This document shows, one piece after another, positions 1 through 8,072 of a DNA stretch of 61,970 nucleotides. A model generated the notes under the pieces. It did no database searches. It saw only the letters and a list, made by a program, of their open reading frames with translations, and had not been told where the DNA came from. Origin of the DNA: Pseudarthrobacter sp. (lineage in GTDB: Bacteria > Actinomycetota > Actinomycetes > Actinomycetales > Micrococcaceae); the NCBI GenBank assembly GCA_031178005.1, contig JAPSJV010000017.1, positions 1-61,970 of the forward strand, given 5' to 3'. Position 1 is the first letter of the stretch; each line of letters starts with the position of its first letter. Made by a program: the position numbers and the translations under genes.

Positions 1-90
1 GAGCGAAACCCAGGACCCGAGCTCTACAGCACCGGCCTCAGCCCAGACGAAGGCCTCTGGCACCGCAAAGGATGGGCAGGACGCACATGA
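1..90 (+). CDS. 3' end of an unidentified CDS (partial)
   Basis: An open frame enters from the left edge and stops with TGA at 88-90. It would encode a tail ending in GLWHRKGWAGRT. Frame 2 is also open, to a TAA at 122-124, so the reading frame is not certain. Frame 1 has somewhat more G/C in third positions. I do not recognise the family from about 29 residues. Confidence 0.25.
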   Translation, partial: ERNPGPELYSTGLSPDEGLWHRKGWAGRT

Positions 91-192
91 CACACCCGGG
101 ACTTACACACGTTTTGTCCTATAACCCGCGGTCCCCACGGAAGCGTGCCGGGACGGAAGCCGGGATGCCGCCAGCGGCGTATCCGGGCAAAG

Positions 193-232
193 AAAAAACC
201 CCGCCGCTCCCGTTGCTGGGAACTGCGGGGTT
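193..232 (-). terminator. Rho-independent terminator of the tRNA operon
   Basis: The arms AACCCCGC (197-204) and GCGGGGTT (225-232) form a stem. On the minus strand the stem is followed by a run of six T (193-198). It lies just downstream of tRNA-Phe on the same strand, so it fits as the end of the Glu-Asp-Phe tRNA transcript. Confidence 0.8.
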
Positions 233-261
233 CTAGCTGCGAGCGTTGAGCTTGCCGAAAG

Positions 262-334
262 TGGCTCCGACCGGCGTCGATCCGGTGACCTTTCGATTTT
301 CAGTCGAACGCTCTACCAACTGAGCTACAGAGCC
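262..334 (-). tRNA. tRNA-Phe (GAA)
   Basis: The reverse complement folds as a cloverleaf. The acceptor arms are GGCTCTG and CGGAGCC with one G-T pair and discriminator A. The D-arm GTAGCTCAG and a TCGA-containing T-arm are present. The anticodon loop CTGAAAA gives anticodon GAA. The 3' CCA is not encoded. It is the last tRNA of a three-gene minus-strand operon. Confidence 0.95.
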
Positions 335-382
335 TAGGTGACATGTCACCATGAAGGCCGGAATCTCTTCCGGCAATCAAAG

Positions 383-456
383 CGACCCTGACGGGACTTG
401 AACCCGCGACCTCCGCCGTGACAGGGCGGCGCGCTAACCAACTGCGCTACAGGGCC
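383..456 (-). tRNA. tRNA-Asp (GTC)
   Basis: The reverse complement forms a cloverleaf with acceptor arms GGCCCTG and CAGGGTC and discriminator G. The anticodon loop CTGTCAC gives GTC. The T-arm GGGTTCAAGTCCC is intact. It is the middle gene of the tRNA operon. Confidence 0.95.
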
Positions 457-557
457 TTGCGTTTACTGCATTTTCACTACACGCGGCATCGCTACCGCTT
501 TTTTTCAAGGGCTCCAGCCTACCAGACTTTTTCAGCCTGCCGGACCAGTTCCTTGTG

Positions 558-630
558 TACCCCCAACGGGATTCGAACCCGTGCCGCCGCCGTGAAAGGG
601 CGGTGTCCTAGGCCGCTAGACGATGGGGGC
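558..630 (-). tRNA. tRNA-Glu (TTC)
   Basis: The reverse complement forms a cloverleaf with acceptor arms GCCCCCA and TGGGGGT and discriminator A. The anticodon loop CTTTCAC gives TTC. The T-arm GGGTTCGAATCCC is canonical. It is the first gene of the tRNA operon. Confidence 0.95.
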
Positions 631-718
631 CTGAACTCAATTCGAAGGGCAAAAATAAAGGCTTCGAGCCGTGGCTCTCCGTCTTCGCTCATGCGTTTTC
701 TCCGAACTGGACTCTAAA

Positions 719-747
719 ACTATAGGGCCTCGATGGGAATTATCCAA
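719..747 (-). promoter_or_regulatory. Candidate sigma-70-type promoter of the tRNA operon
   Basis: On the minus strand, TTGGAT (742-747) is followed after 17 bases by TATAGT (719-724). This is a good match to a vegetative promoter. It lies about 90 bases upstream of tRNA-Glu and points into the tRNA operon. The call is inferred from the consensus only. Confidence 0.5.
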
Positions 748-835
748 AATCGGCTGGTCTTCCAGGAGGAAGCGGCCCGGAGCGGTATCTCAGAATGCTT
801 CTGACAGCGGACACGTCAGGGTGCAAAATGGTCAG

Positions 836-1951
836 ATGGATGCCGTCGCCGCACTCAACGAAATCGCCTTCTGGCTTGAGCGGGGGCGTGCGGCCACTTT
901 TAAGGTCCAGGCTTTCCGCAAGGCCGCCGCCACCATCGCATCTTTGGCCCCTGAGGAACTGGAAGCAAGGGCCCGCGACGGCCGGCTCAAGTCCATGAAA
1001 GGGATCGGCGACCGCACCTACACCGTGATCCGCCAGGCGGTGGACGGCGCGGTTCCGGACTATCTCGCCGAACTTCGCTCCCGGGCTACAGAGCCCCTCG
1101 CAACGGGCGGCGCTGCCATCAGCGGAGCCCTTCGCGGCGACCTCCACAGCCACAGCAATTGGTCCGACGGCGGTTCGCCCATCCCACTGATGGTGGACGC
1201 CGCCCGGGTCCTGGGGCGTGAATACCTCGCGCTCACGGACCATTCCCCCAACCTCACCATCGCCAATGGCCTCACCGCCGAGCGCCTGACCGCCCAACTG
1301 CAGGAAGTGGCGGCCATCAACGCGGCCGTCGCCAATGAAGTGAAGCACGACGGCGGCACGGACTTCCGCCTGCTCGCCGGCATCGAGGTGGACATCCTGG
1401 AGAACGGCGAACTGGACCAGTCACCGGACATGCTGGATCAGCTGGATGTGGTGGTGGCCAGCGTGCATTCGAAGCTGCGGGCAGACCGGAACACCATGAC
1501 CAAGAGAATGCTGGGCGGAATCACCCACCCGCGGACCAACGTGCTGGGACACTGCACGGGACGGCTGGTGGAGGGCTCGCGGGGCACCAGGCCGCAGTCC
1601 GAGTTCGACGCCGCCCGTGTGTTTGCAGCCTGCGTGGAAAACAACGTGGCGGTAGAGATCAACTCCCGCCCGGAACGGCAGGACCCTCCGGACAACCTCC
1701 TTCAGCAGGCGGTGGAGGCGGGCTGCCTGTTCAGCATCGACAGCGATGCCCATGCCCCGGGCCAGCTCGACTTCCTGCAGTACGGCGCCGAACGGGCCGA
1801 ACTCAACGGTGTTCCCGTGGAACGGATCATCAATACCTGGCCGCTGGACCGCCTGCTGGAGTGGACCGGAGCAGGGAAACAACGGGACAAAACCCAGGCC
1901 GTTCAGCCGCGAATGAACCGGCAGGATCAGGATGGCAGGAATTTGCGCTGA
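836..1951 (+). CDS. PHP-domain metal-dependent phosphoesterase (PolX C-terminal type)
   Basis: The protein has 371 residues. The N-terminus (about 1-75) is a helix-hairpin-helix-like region (LKSMKGIGDRTYTVI) as found before the PHP domain in PolX-type proteins. The PHP domain carries the expected metal ligands: DLHSHSNWSDG, LTDHS, GIEVDI, ASVHSKL, LGHCTGR and SIDSDAH. The family hydrolyses phosphoesters, often with DNA-repair or nucleotide substrates. No polymerase domain is present, so it is a standalone PHP protein. The frame is open further upstream. ATG 836 was chosen because the family usually begins at MD-P/A-V-xAL; GTG 821 is the alternative. It lies divergent from the tRNA operon. Confidence 0.85.
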   Translation: MDAVAALNEIAFWLERGRAATFKVQAFRKAAATIASLAPEELEARARDGRLKSMKGIGDRTYTVIRQAVDGAVPDYLAELRSRATEPLATGGAAISGALRGDLHSHSNWSDGGSPIPLMVDAARVLGREYLALTDHSPNLTIANGLTAERLTAQLQEVAAINAAVANEVKHDGGTDFRLLAGIEVDILENGELDQSPDMLDQLDVVVASVHSKLRADRNTMTKRMLGGITHPRTNVLGHCTGRLVEGSRGTRPQSEFDAARVFAACVENNVAVEINSRPERQDPPDNLLQQAVEAGCLFSIDSDAHAPGQLDFLQYGAERAELNGVPVERIINTWPLDRLLEWTGAGKQRDKTQAVQPRMNRQDQDGRNLR

Positions 1952-2003
1952 ACTGTCCGATTTCCGCCGGACCGGCACGGCCGTCGGGAACTACATTGGA
2001 TTC

Positions 2004-3020
2004 ATGAGCAGCACCACCGGGCGGAACACCAGCGCCTCCCCCGCAGACCAACCGGCACCCGATCCTGTGACTACAGCCGCAGCCGGTGCCGGAGAAGCCC
2101 CCTTAAAAACACCCGACCGGGTTCCACCGCTCGCGATTGCCGCGATGATCACCACGGTTGTCCTGTGGGCGTCAGCCTTCGTCGGCATCCGGGCGGTAGG
2201 ACCAACCTTCTCCCCCGGGTCCTTGACACTGGGCCGGTTGGCTGTTGCCGCCGTCGTCCTCGGTTTGGTGGTTCTGCCTACCTTGCGTGTCCTTCCCAAG
2301 GGACGCGAGTGGTGGCCCATCCTGGCGTATGGGGTGATGTGGTTCGGCGGCTATAACGTTGCGCTCAATGCGGCTGAGCACTCGCTCGACGCGGGCACCA
2401 GCGCACTCCTGATCAATGTCAGCCCCATCATGGTGGCCGTCCTGGCCGGACTCGTCCTGAAGGAAGGCTTCCCGCGCTGGCTCCTGATTGGCAGCGTGGT
2501 GGCGTTCAGTGGTGTGGCGATTATTGCGCTCGGTTCCGGGCAGCGTTCGACGGCGGACGTGGCCGGTGTGCTGCTCTGCCTCCTGGCCGCGGTGCTCGCC
2601 GCTGTCAGCGTCATCATCCAGAAGCCGGTGCTGAAGAAGTTCCCCGCAGGCCAGGCAACGTGGTTCGGGATCATGGTGGGTGCCGTCTGCTGCCTGCCGT
2701 TTTCGGGGCAGCTGGTCAGCGAGCTGCAGCACGCTGAGCTTTCCGCCACCCTGGGCCTGCTCTACCTGGGCGTTTTCCCCACCGCTATTGCCTTCACTAC
2801 CTGGGCCTACACGCTGTCCTTGATCGACGCCGGGAAGCTGGCTGCCACCACGTACTTGGTGCCCGGAACCACCATCCTGATTTCCTGGCTGGTGCTGGGT
2901 GAGGTACCCACCATCTGGGGCCTGGCCGGTGGCATCCTGTGCCTGATCGGCGTGGGCCTGACCCGGCGCCGCTCCCACCCGCGTGGCCAGGGTAAGCCTG
3001 CAGTGGGGGTCGCGGACTAG
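2004..3020 (+). CDS. EamA/DMT-family permease
   Basis: The protein has 338 residues. A Pro/Ala-rich N-terminus of about 35 residues is followed by ten hydrophobic segments in two EamA repeats. The repeats are marked by WASAFVGIRAVGP in the first and the TTYLVPGTTILISWLVLGE signature in the second. This family exports amino acids, nucleosides or other metabolites across the plasma membrane, but substrate cannot be read from sequence. The frame opens at 1932 and overlaps the PHP gene. ATG 2004 avoids the overlap and starts at MSST. The C-terminus RRRSHPRGQG is basic, as expected for a cytoplasmic tail. Confidence 0.85.
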   Translation: MSSTTGRNTSASPADQPAPDPVTTAAAGAGEAPLKTPDRVPPLAIAAMITTVVLWASAFVGIRAVGPTFSPGSLTLGRLAVAAVVLGLVVLPTLRVLPKGREWWPILAYGVMWFGGYNVALNAAEHSLDAGTSALLINVSPIMVAVLAGLVLKEGFPRWLLIGSVVAFSGVAIIALGSGQRSTADVAGVLLCLLAAVLAAVSVIIQKPVLKKFPAGQATWFGIMVGAVCCLPFSGQLVSELQHAELSATLGLLYLGVFPTAIAFTTWAYTLSLIDAGKLAATTYLVPGTTILISWLVLGEVPTIWGLAGGILCLIGVGLTRRRSHPRGQGKPAVGVAD

Positions 3021-3030
3021 AGTCATCCAT

Positions 3031-3450
3031 ATGCCCAGCCACCTTCCACCCGGCCTGCCTATTGTTCCCGGCCCCGCACAGCCTTTCGAGCTGAGCCCTG
3101 ACGAGTTTGAGGCCGCTGTAGCCGAAGCGCTGGAGATGATCCCGGTAGAACTGGCCAGGGCCATGGACAACGTTGCCGTGTTTGTCGAGGATGACTACGA
3201 GCCCGGCCCCGGCGAGGACCCGGATACCGTGCTGCTGGGGCTGTACGAGGGCACACCGTTGACGGACCGTGATTCGTTTTGGGACGCCGGCTCAATGCCG
3301 GACCGGATTACCATTTTCCGCAGGCCCATCCTGGATATTTGCAGCTCCCGTGAACAGGTAATCGAGGAAATAGGGGTCACCGTAGTTCACGAGGTCGCCC
3401 ATCATTTTGGTATCGACGATGCCCGGCTGCATGAGCTGGGTTGGGATTAA
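3031..3450 (+). CDS. Small zincin-like metallopeptidase family protein
   Basis: The protein has 139 residues. An acidic ELSPDEFEAAVAEALEMIP segment leads to a C-terminal zinc motif HEVAHHFGID (HExxH), with a later H in RLHELGW and an acidic residue downstream. This matches the small conserved actinobacterial metallopeptidase family formerly DUF1025. No signal peptide is visible, so it is probably cytoplasmic. It starts 10 bases after the DMT permease stop and may be co-transcribed. The substrate is unknown for the family. Confidence 0.8.
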   Translation: MPSHLPPGLPIVPGPAQPFELSPDEFEAAVAEALEMIPVELARAMDNVAVFVEDDYEPGPGEDPDTVLLGLYEGTPLTDRDSFWDAGSMPDRITIFRRPILDICSSREQVIEEIGVTVVHEVAHHFGIDDARLHELGWD

Positions 3451-3470
3451 CCGGCGGGCAGCAGCACTTC

Positions 3471-3552
3471 TGCACCACTTTGCCGGCGGGGAGCCACAGC
3501 CCGGCCCGCGTTTCCGGGGCTGCCCTCCTGGCCAACAGAGCAAAGTGGTGCA
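3471..3552. repeat. Long inverted repeat between metallopeptidase and CDF genes
   Basis: The perfect 13-bp arms TGCACCACTTTGC (3471-3483) and GCAAAGTGGTGCA (3540-3552) are separated by 56 bases of GC-rich sequence. They form a long stem just after the metallopeptidase gene. There is no T-run typical of a strong terminator, although AAAA follows the right arm. It may be a transcription end or a dispersed intergenic repeat. Confidence 0.6.
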
Positions 3553-3588
3553 AAACTGCCACCCAGCCACCAGCGATACCCTAGGCAC

Positions 3589-4509
3589 ATGGGACACGAT
3601 CACAGCCACACCCACGGAATGACCGGTACCGGCAAGCACCGGAAACGCCTGGTCATTGTTCTGGCGATCACGCTGGCCGTTGTTGTGATCCAGATCATCG
3701 GTGCAGCACTTTCTGGATCATTGGCCCTCCTTGCAGACGCCGGCCACATGTTGTCCGACGCCGCCGGCGTTTTTATCGCCCTGCTGGCCTCCTGGATTGC
3801 TACCCGCCCCGCCAGTGAGCTGCGGACCTATGGCTACCAGCGGGCCGAAGTCCTGGCTGCCATGGCCAACGCCCTGATCTTGATCGTGATTGCCGTGGTG
3901 ATCGTGATCGAAGCGATCCGCAGGTTCGGCGAAGCGCCCGAAGTACGGACGGACATTATGCTCTGGGCGGCAGTGCTTGGCGCGATGGCCAACCTGGTAT
4001 CGCTGCTGATCCTGCGTGGCGGCCAGAAAGAAAGCCTCAATGTGCGCGGCGCCTACCTTGAGGTGCTGGGCGACCTGCTGGGATCCATGGCAGTAATCGC
4101 CGCCGCGATCGTGATCATGACCACCGGGTTCCAGGCGGCGGACACCATTGCCTCGCTGGTGATCGCCGTGATGATCCTTCCCCGGGCCTGGAGCCTGCTC
4201 AGGGATGTAGTGGATGTTTTGTTGGAGGCCACTCCCAAGGGCGTGGAAGTGCAAATGATCCGCGAACACATCCTCAGCATTCCCGGAGTGGTGGACGTCC
4301 ACGACATCCACATCTGGACCATCACCTCCGGTGTCCCGGTGTTCTCGGCCCACATCGTGGTGGAAGATGCCAAGCTCAGCGCGCACGGCGCGGACCAGAT
4401 CCTGGACCACCTGGGGACCTGCCTGGGATCGCACTTCGATACCGACCACTGCACCTTCCAGCTCGAGCCGGCCAGCCATTCCGCACACGAGTCACACCAA
4501 CACGCCTAG
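3589..4509 (+). CDS. Cation diffusion facilitator (CzcD/ZitB-like) metal exporter
   Basis: The protein has 306 residues. It starts with a His-rich MGHDHSHTHG segment, followed by six membrane helices and a cytoplasmic C-terminal domain (about 215-295) with DIHIWTITSG. Membrane site A shows LLADAGHMLSDAAG in helix 2, the usual HxxxD. The helix 5 counterpart reads YLEVLGDLLGS, with E where CzcD-type proteins usually have H. CDF proteins export Zn2+, Co2+ or related ions in exchange for protons. A second His-rich stretch (SHSAHESHQHA) ends the protein. The E substitution could affect metal choice. Confidence 0.9.
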   Translation: MGHDHSHTHGMTGTGKHRKRLVIVLAITLAVVVIQIIGAALSGSLALLADAGHMLSDAAGVFIALLASWIATRPASELRTYGYQRAEVLAAMANALILIVIAVVIVIEAIRRFGEAPEVRTDIMLWAAVLGAMANLVSLLILRGGQKESLNVRGAYLEVLGDLLGSMAVIAAAIVIMTTGFQAADTIASLVIAVMILPRAWSLLRDVVDVLLEATPKGVEVQMIREHILSIPGVVDVHDIHIWTITSGVPVFSAHIVVEDAKLSAHGADQILDHLGTCLGSHFDTDHCTFQLEPASHSAHESHQHA

Positions 4510-4559
4510 CCGGGACACGCCGTCGTAAATTCCGGCAGAATGACACTCTTGTTGTTTAT

Positions 4560-4573
4560 GTTATTGATGTGAC
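4560..4573 (+). promoter_or_regulatory. Possible MtrA-like direct repeat upstream of the NlpC/P60 gene
   Basis: GTTAT (4560-4564) and GTGAC (4569-4573) are direct repeats with a 9-bp period, about 130 bases before the hydrolase start. MtrA of actinobacteria binds paired GTnAC-type repeats and controls RipA-like hydrolases. The assignment is inference from pattern and neighbour only. Confidence 0.3.
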
Positions 4574-4697
4574 CAATGTTGCCAAAGTGGCATTTGGGCA
4601 CGTAGCCTCTTGTCTGCCGGGATGATCCGCCGAGGGGCAACACCAATGTGCCGACCAAACCTCACTGCTTCCGGCCCGATCCAGCGAGGTTCAGCGT

Positions 4698-6215
4698 ATG
4701 GCTTTGGCCAAAGGTGCAGGCACGGCGAGATCCAGCCGCTCCGCTTTCAGCACGGCAGCAAAAGGCATGGCAAGGAAAACCGCCGTGCTGTGCAGCGTCG
4801 CCGCGCTGCTTGGATCATTTGCCGTTCCTGCCCATGCAGCTCCCGCTCCCGGTGTCAGCATGCGACCGGTCCTGCTGCCGGCCGCACCTGCCATCCCTTC
4901 CGCCGAGGAAATCGCCGCCGCCAAGTCCAATGAAGAAGCCAGTGCCCGGCAAGTGGCAAAGATTGAACAGATCCTCGAAGCTGCCGTAGCCGCACAGCAG
5001 GCCACGTTCACCCTCTCCATGCAGGCCAACAATGCCTACGGTGACGCCTTGGTGGAATTCCAGGGACGCCAGGCCGCAGCGGAGCTCGCAACGTCCCGTG
5101 CCGAAGCAGCACAGGCAAAGCAGGCCACCACCCGCAAAGAGGTTGGCCAGCTGGCCGGTGACCTCTACCGCAACGGCGGGCTGAACCCGTCCCTCGGAAC
5201 TTTTATGTCCGGAAACGGTGACGCCCTGCACCAGGCCGCCACCCTCGAAGCAATCTCTGCCAACCGCAGCCGCGCTTTCGAATCGGCGGAAACCGCTGCA
5301 TCGGCGGCTGTTGCGCTTACGGCCACGGCAGCCGAAACCCGCCGGGCCGCCGATGAAGCAGCAGCCACAGCCGAAATCCGTAAAATCCAGGCCGAGGAAG
5401 CCAACGCAGCACAGGCCAAGGCAGTTGCCGACGCCCAGGCCCAACGCACGGTGTTGATCGATCAGCTGGCAACGCTGAGAAACACGACGGCGGAACTTGA
5501 GTCGGAGCGCATCTCCGGGCTGGAGAAGCAGCGCGAAGAGGCTCGGATGGCCAAACTGTTGGCCGACGCTGAGAAGGCTGCCGCCGACCAGGCCGCACGT
5601 GATGCCGCCCAGAACGGCAAGGCGGACAACAAGCCCGCACCTGCACCGGTTCCTGCACGTCCTGCTCCCGCACCGGCTGTCCCTGCGCCGAATCCGCCGG
5701 CCCCGCCCGCGCCACCGGCTCCTGCACCACCAGCACCTGCACCTCCGGCACCAGCGCCGGAACCTGCACCCGCCCCCGCGCCTCCTCCCCCTCCTCCGGC
5801 CCCCGCTCCACCGGCACCGCCGCCCCCTCCAGCTCCAGCCCCGGACGGCTCCAACCAGGCTGCTGTCTCCGTGGCCCTGAGCAAGGTCGGCGCACCGCAT
5901 TACTACCAGTGGGGCGGCACGGGCCCCTATGGCTTTGACTGCTCGGGCCTGGTATTCACCTCGTTTGCCGCCGCCGGAAAATCGCTCCCAAGGACGGCCA
6001 CCCCGCAGTACACCTACGCTCCCACGAAGGTGCCGCTGTCCCAGGCACAGCCCGGCGATCTCCTGTTCTGGGGCTCGGAAGGCAACTTCTACCACGTCGC
6101 GATCTACCTTGGCGGCGGCCGTGTGGTCCAGGCACTAAACCCCTCTGAGGGCATCGATGTCACCGAATTGCGCTGGATGATGGGCGCGCCGTACCACTAC
6201 GCTGCGCGCTACTAG
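4698..6215 (+). CDS. NlpC/P60 family peptidoglycan endopeptidase (RipA-like)
   Basis: The protein has 505 residues. A signal peptide ends near VPAHAAPAP (about residue 50). A long Ala/Glu-rich coiled-coil region (about 70-305) follows, then a Pro/Ala-rich linker (about 310-385). The NlpC/P60 domain occupies the last 115 residues. The catalytic Cys is in YGFDCSGLVF and the catalytic His in FYHVAIYLGGG, followed by ALNPSEG. The architecture is that of actinobacterial RipA-type D,L-endopeptidases that cut stem peptides during cell separation, with the coiled coil as partner or autoinhibitory segment. ATG 4698 is used. The start at MARK (residue 24) is also possible. Confidence 0.9.
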   Translation: MALAKGAGTARSSRSAFSTAAKGMARKTAVLCSVAALLGSFAVPAHAAPAPGVSMRPVLLPAAPAIPSAEEIAAAKSNEEASARQVAKIEQILEAAVAAQQATFTLSMQANNAYGDALVEFQGRQAAAELATSRAEAAQAKQATTRKEVGQLAGDLYRNGGLNPSLGTFMSGNGDALHQAATLEAISANRSRAFESAETAASAAVALTATAAETRRAADEAAATAEIRKIQAEEANAAQAKAVADAQAQRTVLIDQLATLRNTTAELESERISGLEKQREEARMAKLLADAEKAAADQAARDAAQNGKADNKPAPAPVPARPAPAPAVPAPNPPAPPAPPAPAPPAPAPPAPAPEPAPAPAPPPPPPAPAPPAPPPPPAPAPDGSNQAAVSVALSKVGAPHYYQWGGTGPYGFDCSGLVFTSFAAAGKSLPRTATPQYTYAPTKVPLSQAQPGDLLFWGSEGNFYHVAIYLGGGRVVQALNPSEGIDVTELRWMMGAPYHYAARY

Positions 6216-6320
6216 GCAACAGGCACTGCCAGGGAGCAACCCACAGCACACCCAACAAGGCGGGTAGGCTTAAAGGACCGCCGCCCGGCCGCCGGGCACG
6301 CTCAATAGCTGGGGGAAACC

Positions 6321-6650
6321 GTGTCCTACAACAGCCCGTACAACAACCCAGGACCTTACGTGCCTCCGTCCGGGCAGCCGGTCTACGGGCAGGCACCACC
6401 GCGGGGTCTCAGCATCGCCAGTATGGTGCTGGGGATTGCGTCGGTCCTCTTCGGTTGGACCGTAGTGGTTCCCCTGACCGGAGTGGTGCTGGGCATCGTG
6501 GGCATCCGCAAGGAGCCTGCCGGCAAGGCCATGGCCATCACCGGCCTGGTGCTGAACGGACTGGCGCTTTCGGTGTGGGTCATCCTCCTGCTGATCCTTG
6601 TGGCAGTTGGCGCAATTTTCGCCACGACAGTCGCCACAACAGCTGCCTGA
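6321..6650 (+). CDS. DUF4190-type small membrane protein
   Basis: The protein has 109 residues and a GTG start preceded by GGGGGAAA. A Pro/Gly/Tyr-rich cytoplasmic N-terminus (YNSPYNNPGPYVPP) is followed by two or three membrane segments: ASMVLGIASVLFG, VVVPLTGVVLGIVGI and the C-terminal LLLILVAVGAIFA. The pattern matches DUF4190, common in actinobacteria and without known function. It lies 105 bases after the NlpC/P60 gene. Confidence 0.75.
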   Translation: MSYNSPYNNPGPYVPPSGQPVYGQAPPRGLSIASMVLGIASVLFGWTVVVPLTGVVLGIVGIRKEPAGKAMAITGLVLNGLALSVWVILLLILVAVGAIFATTVATTAA

Positions 6651-6690
6651 ACAAGGGTCTCCAAGCGCGCCCTGACACGCCTAACTGCGT

Positions 6691-7725
6691 CTAGACCGCC
6701 GGAACAGGTCCGAAGTTTGCCCGGTCTGCCAGCCGCGGGTCCTCCCGGTCCGGCACCACCATCACGGGGCAGTTGGCATGGTGCAGCACACCATCCGACG
6801 TTGAGCCGAGCAGCATTCCGGCGAACCCACCCCGGCCCCTGGTACCCAACACCACCAGCTCCACATGGCGGCTCTGGTCAACCAATACATCTACGGGAGA
6901 GCCATCCAGGAGCTCGTACTCCATGGGCAGGTCCGGATAGTGGGACTTGAGCCACTGGCTGCCGGCGTCCAGTTGGGTCCGAATGTCCGCGAACAACGCT
7001 GTCCGGTCCATCGGCGCAGGAACCCAGGCCAGTGAACCGGTGTACTGCGGAACCGCGCAGATCACCCGTAGTTTGGCGCTAAGCCGTTCGGCTTGGCTGG
7101 CTGCTTCCAGAACGGCAACGCGGGCCTGTTCAGAACCGTCCACGCCTACCACTACAACGTTTTCTACCGGCTGGACACCTTCTTTCGCCACGTCCGCTTT
7201 GGCGCGCTTGTCAGTCACTTCTTCGCCTAGGCGCGGAGCGCAGATGAGCGGCACGGTGACAGTGGGGCATTTTGCGTGGGCGGGCAGCGCACTACTTACC
7301 GATCCAAGGAGCCGGCCTACGAATCCGCCGCGGCCGCGGGTGCCAACCACCAGAAGTTCCGCTGATTCGGAAATGTCCAGCAGGACGCCGGCCGCATCGC
7401 CGTTTTCGACGGTGGCATCAACGTCGATGTTGTAGCCGGAAACTTTGTCCACGGCGTGGCGAAGAACGGCTTCAGCGCCCTCACGGATTACCGAATCGTC
7501 CACGGTTGCATAACCGCCGTCGAGCCCTGAGGCCGCAAAGATAGGCACAGAGTAGGCAGTCACGATATGGAGCGGCCTGCGGCGGCGTTCAGCCTCGCGG
7601 GCAGCCCAGACCAAGGCACACTGGCCGTGCTCCGAGCCGTCAACGCCCACCACGATGCCTGTGGGTGCCGGGGAATCAGCATGATCGTCCCTGGCCGGGT
7701 CCGGATGAATCTCCTGTGGTCCCAT
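6691..7725 (-). CDS. Two-domain universal stress protein (UspA family)
   Basis: The protein has 344 residues with two tandem Usp domains (about 20-165 and 185-335). Each carries the ATP-binding motif G-x2-G-x9-G-S/T, seen as GTRGRGGFVGRLLGSVS and GTRGRGGFAGMLLGSTS, and each starts with VVGVDGSE. Tandem ATP-binding Usp proteins are typical of actinobacteria, where they respond to hypoxia, starvation or redox stress. It is convergent with the DUF4190 gene. The start ATG is preceded by AAGGAGGC. Confidence 0.92.
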   Translation of the reverse strand: MGPQEIHPDPARDDHADSPAPTGIVVGVDGSEHGQCALVWAAREAERRRRPLHIVTAYSVPIFAASGLDGGYATVDDSVIREGAEAVLRHAVDKVSGYNIDVDATVENGDAAGVLLDISESAELLVVGTRGRGGFVGRLLGSVSSALPAHAKCPTVTVPLICAPRLGEEVTDKRAKADVAKEGVQPVENVVVVGVDGSEQARVAVLEAASQAERLSAKLRVICAVPQYTGSLAWVPAPMDRTALFADIRTQLDAGSQWLKSHYPDLPMEYELLDGSPVDVLVDQSRHVELVVLGTRGRGGFAGMLLGSTSDGVLHHANCPVMVVPDREDPRLADRANFGPVPAV

Positions 7726-8072
7726 GGGGGCCGCCTCCTTGCGATACTGCCTGATGTTGCCGCTATTCTGCCAGACGCCGGCCGTTCCGAAGCCAACCGT
7801 CCCTACTGCCCACTATTCCCGCTCTTCAAGGCCGCTGCAAGGCGGCCGTCCGAAGGATCACTATGGCTGCGGCGGATACTCGGGCATGCGTTTTCCAGTC
7901 ACGAAGAAGAGGGCTACCCAGACCCGGCTTTGTTCTGTATTGTTCGATGCACTGTTGTTCCGGAACATCAAAAGATGCCGGGCCAGGCACTGCAGCTGGA
8001 ACTTTGGGGGTACCGCGGCGCGTGCAGGGTAAAGATGCCTGTACTTCCGATTCTCTCGAGAGGAACTGTGTG
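7726..8072. other. Intergenic region with a 12-bp palindrome
   Basis: This 347-base region separates the divergent stress-protein and flavoprotein genes. No gene is supported: the open frame running through it (from 7863) lacks a ribosome-binding site and family-like sequence until 8073. The only structured site seen is the perfect palindrome TGTTCCGGAACA at 7956-7967, a possible operator. Promoters for both genes should lie here, but none is convincing. Confidence 0.4.

Noticed and set aside
4510..4697. A c-di-AMP (ydaO) riboswitch before the NlpC/P60 gene, as known for actinobacterial wall hydrolases
   Set aside because: The conserved blocks of that riboswitch (such as GGGTGAAT and CCGTCAGCTAAC-like segments) are not found.
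4815..6095. A 426-codon minus-strand frame opposite the NlpC/P60 gene
   Set aside because: It is a GC-rich shadow rich in Cys, Arg and Gly with no motif. The plus-strand protein has clear domains.
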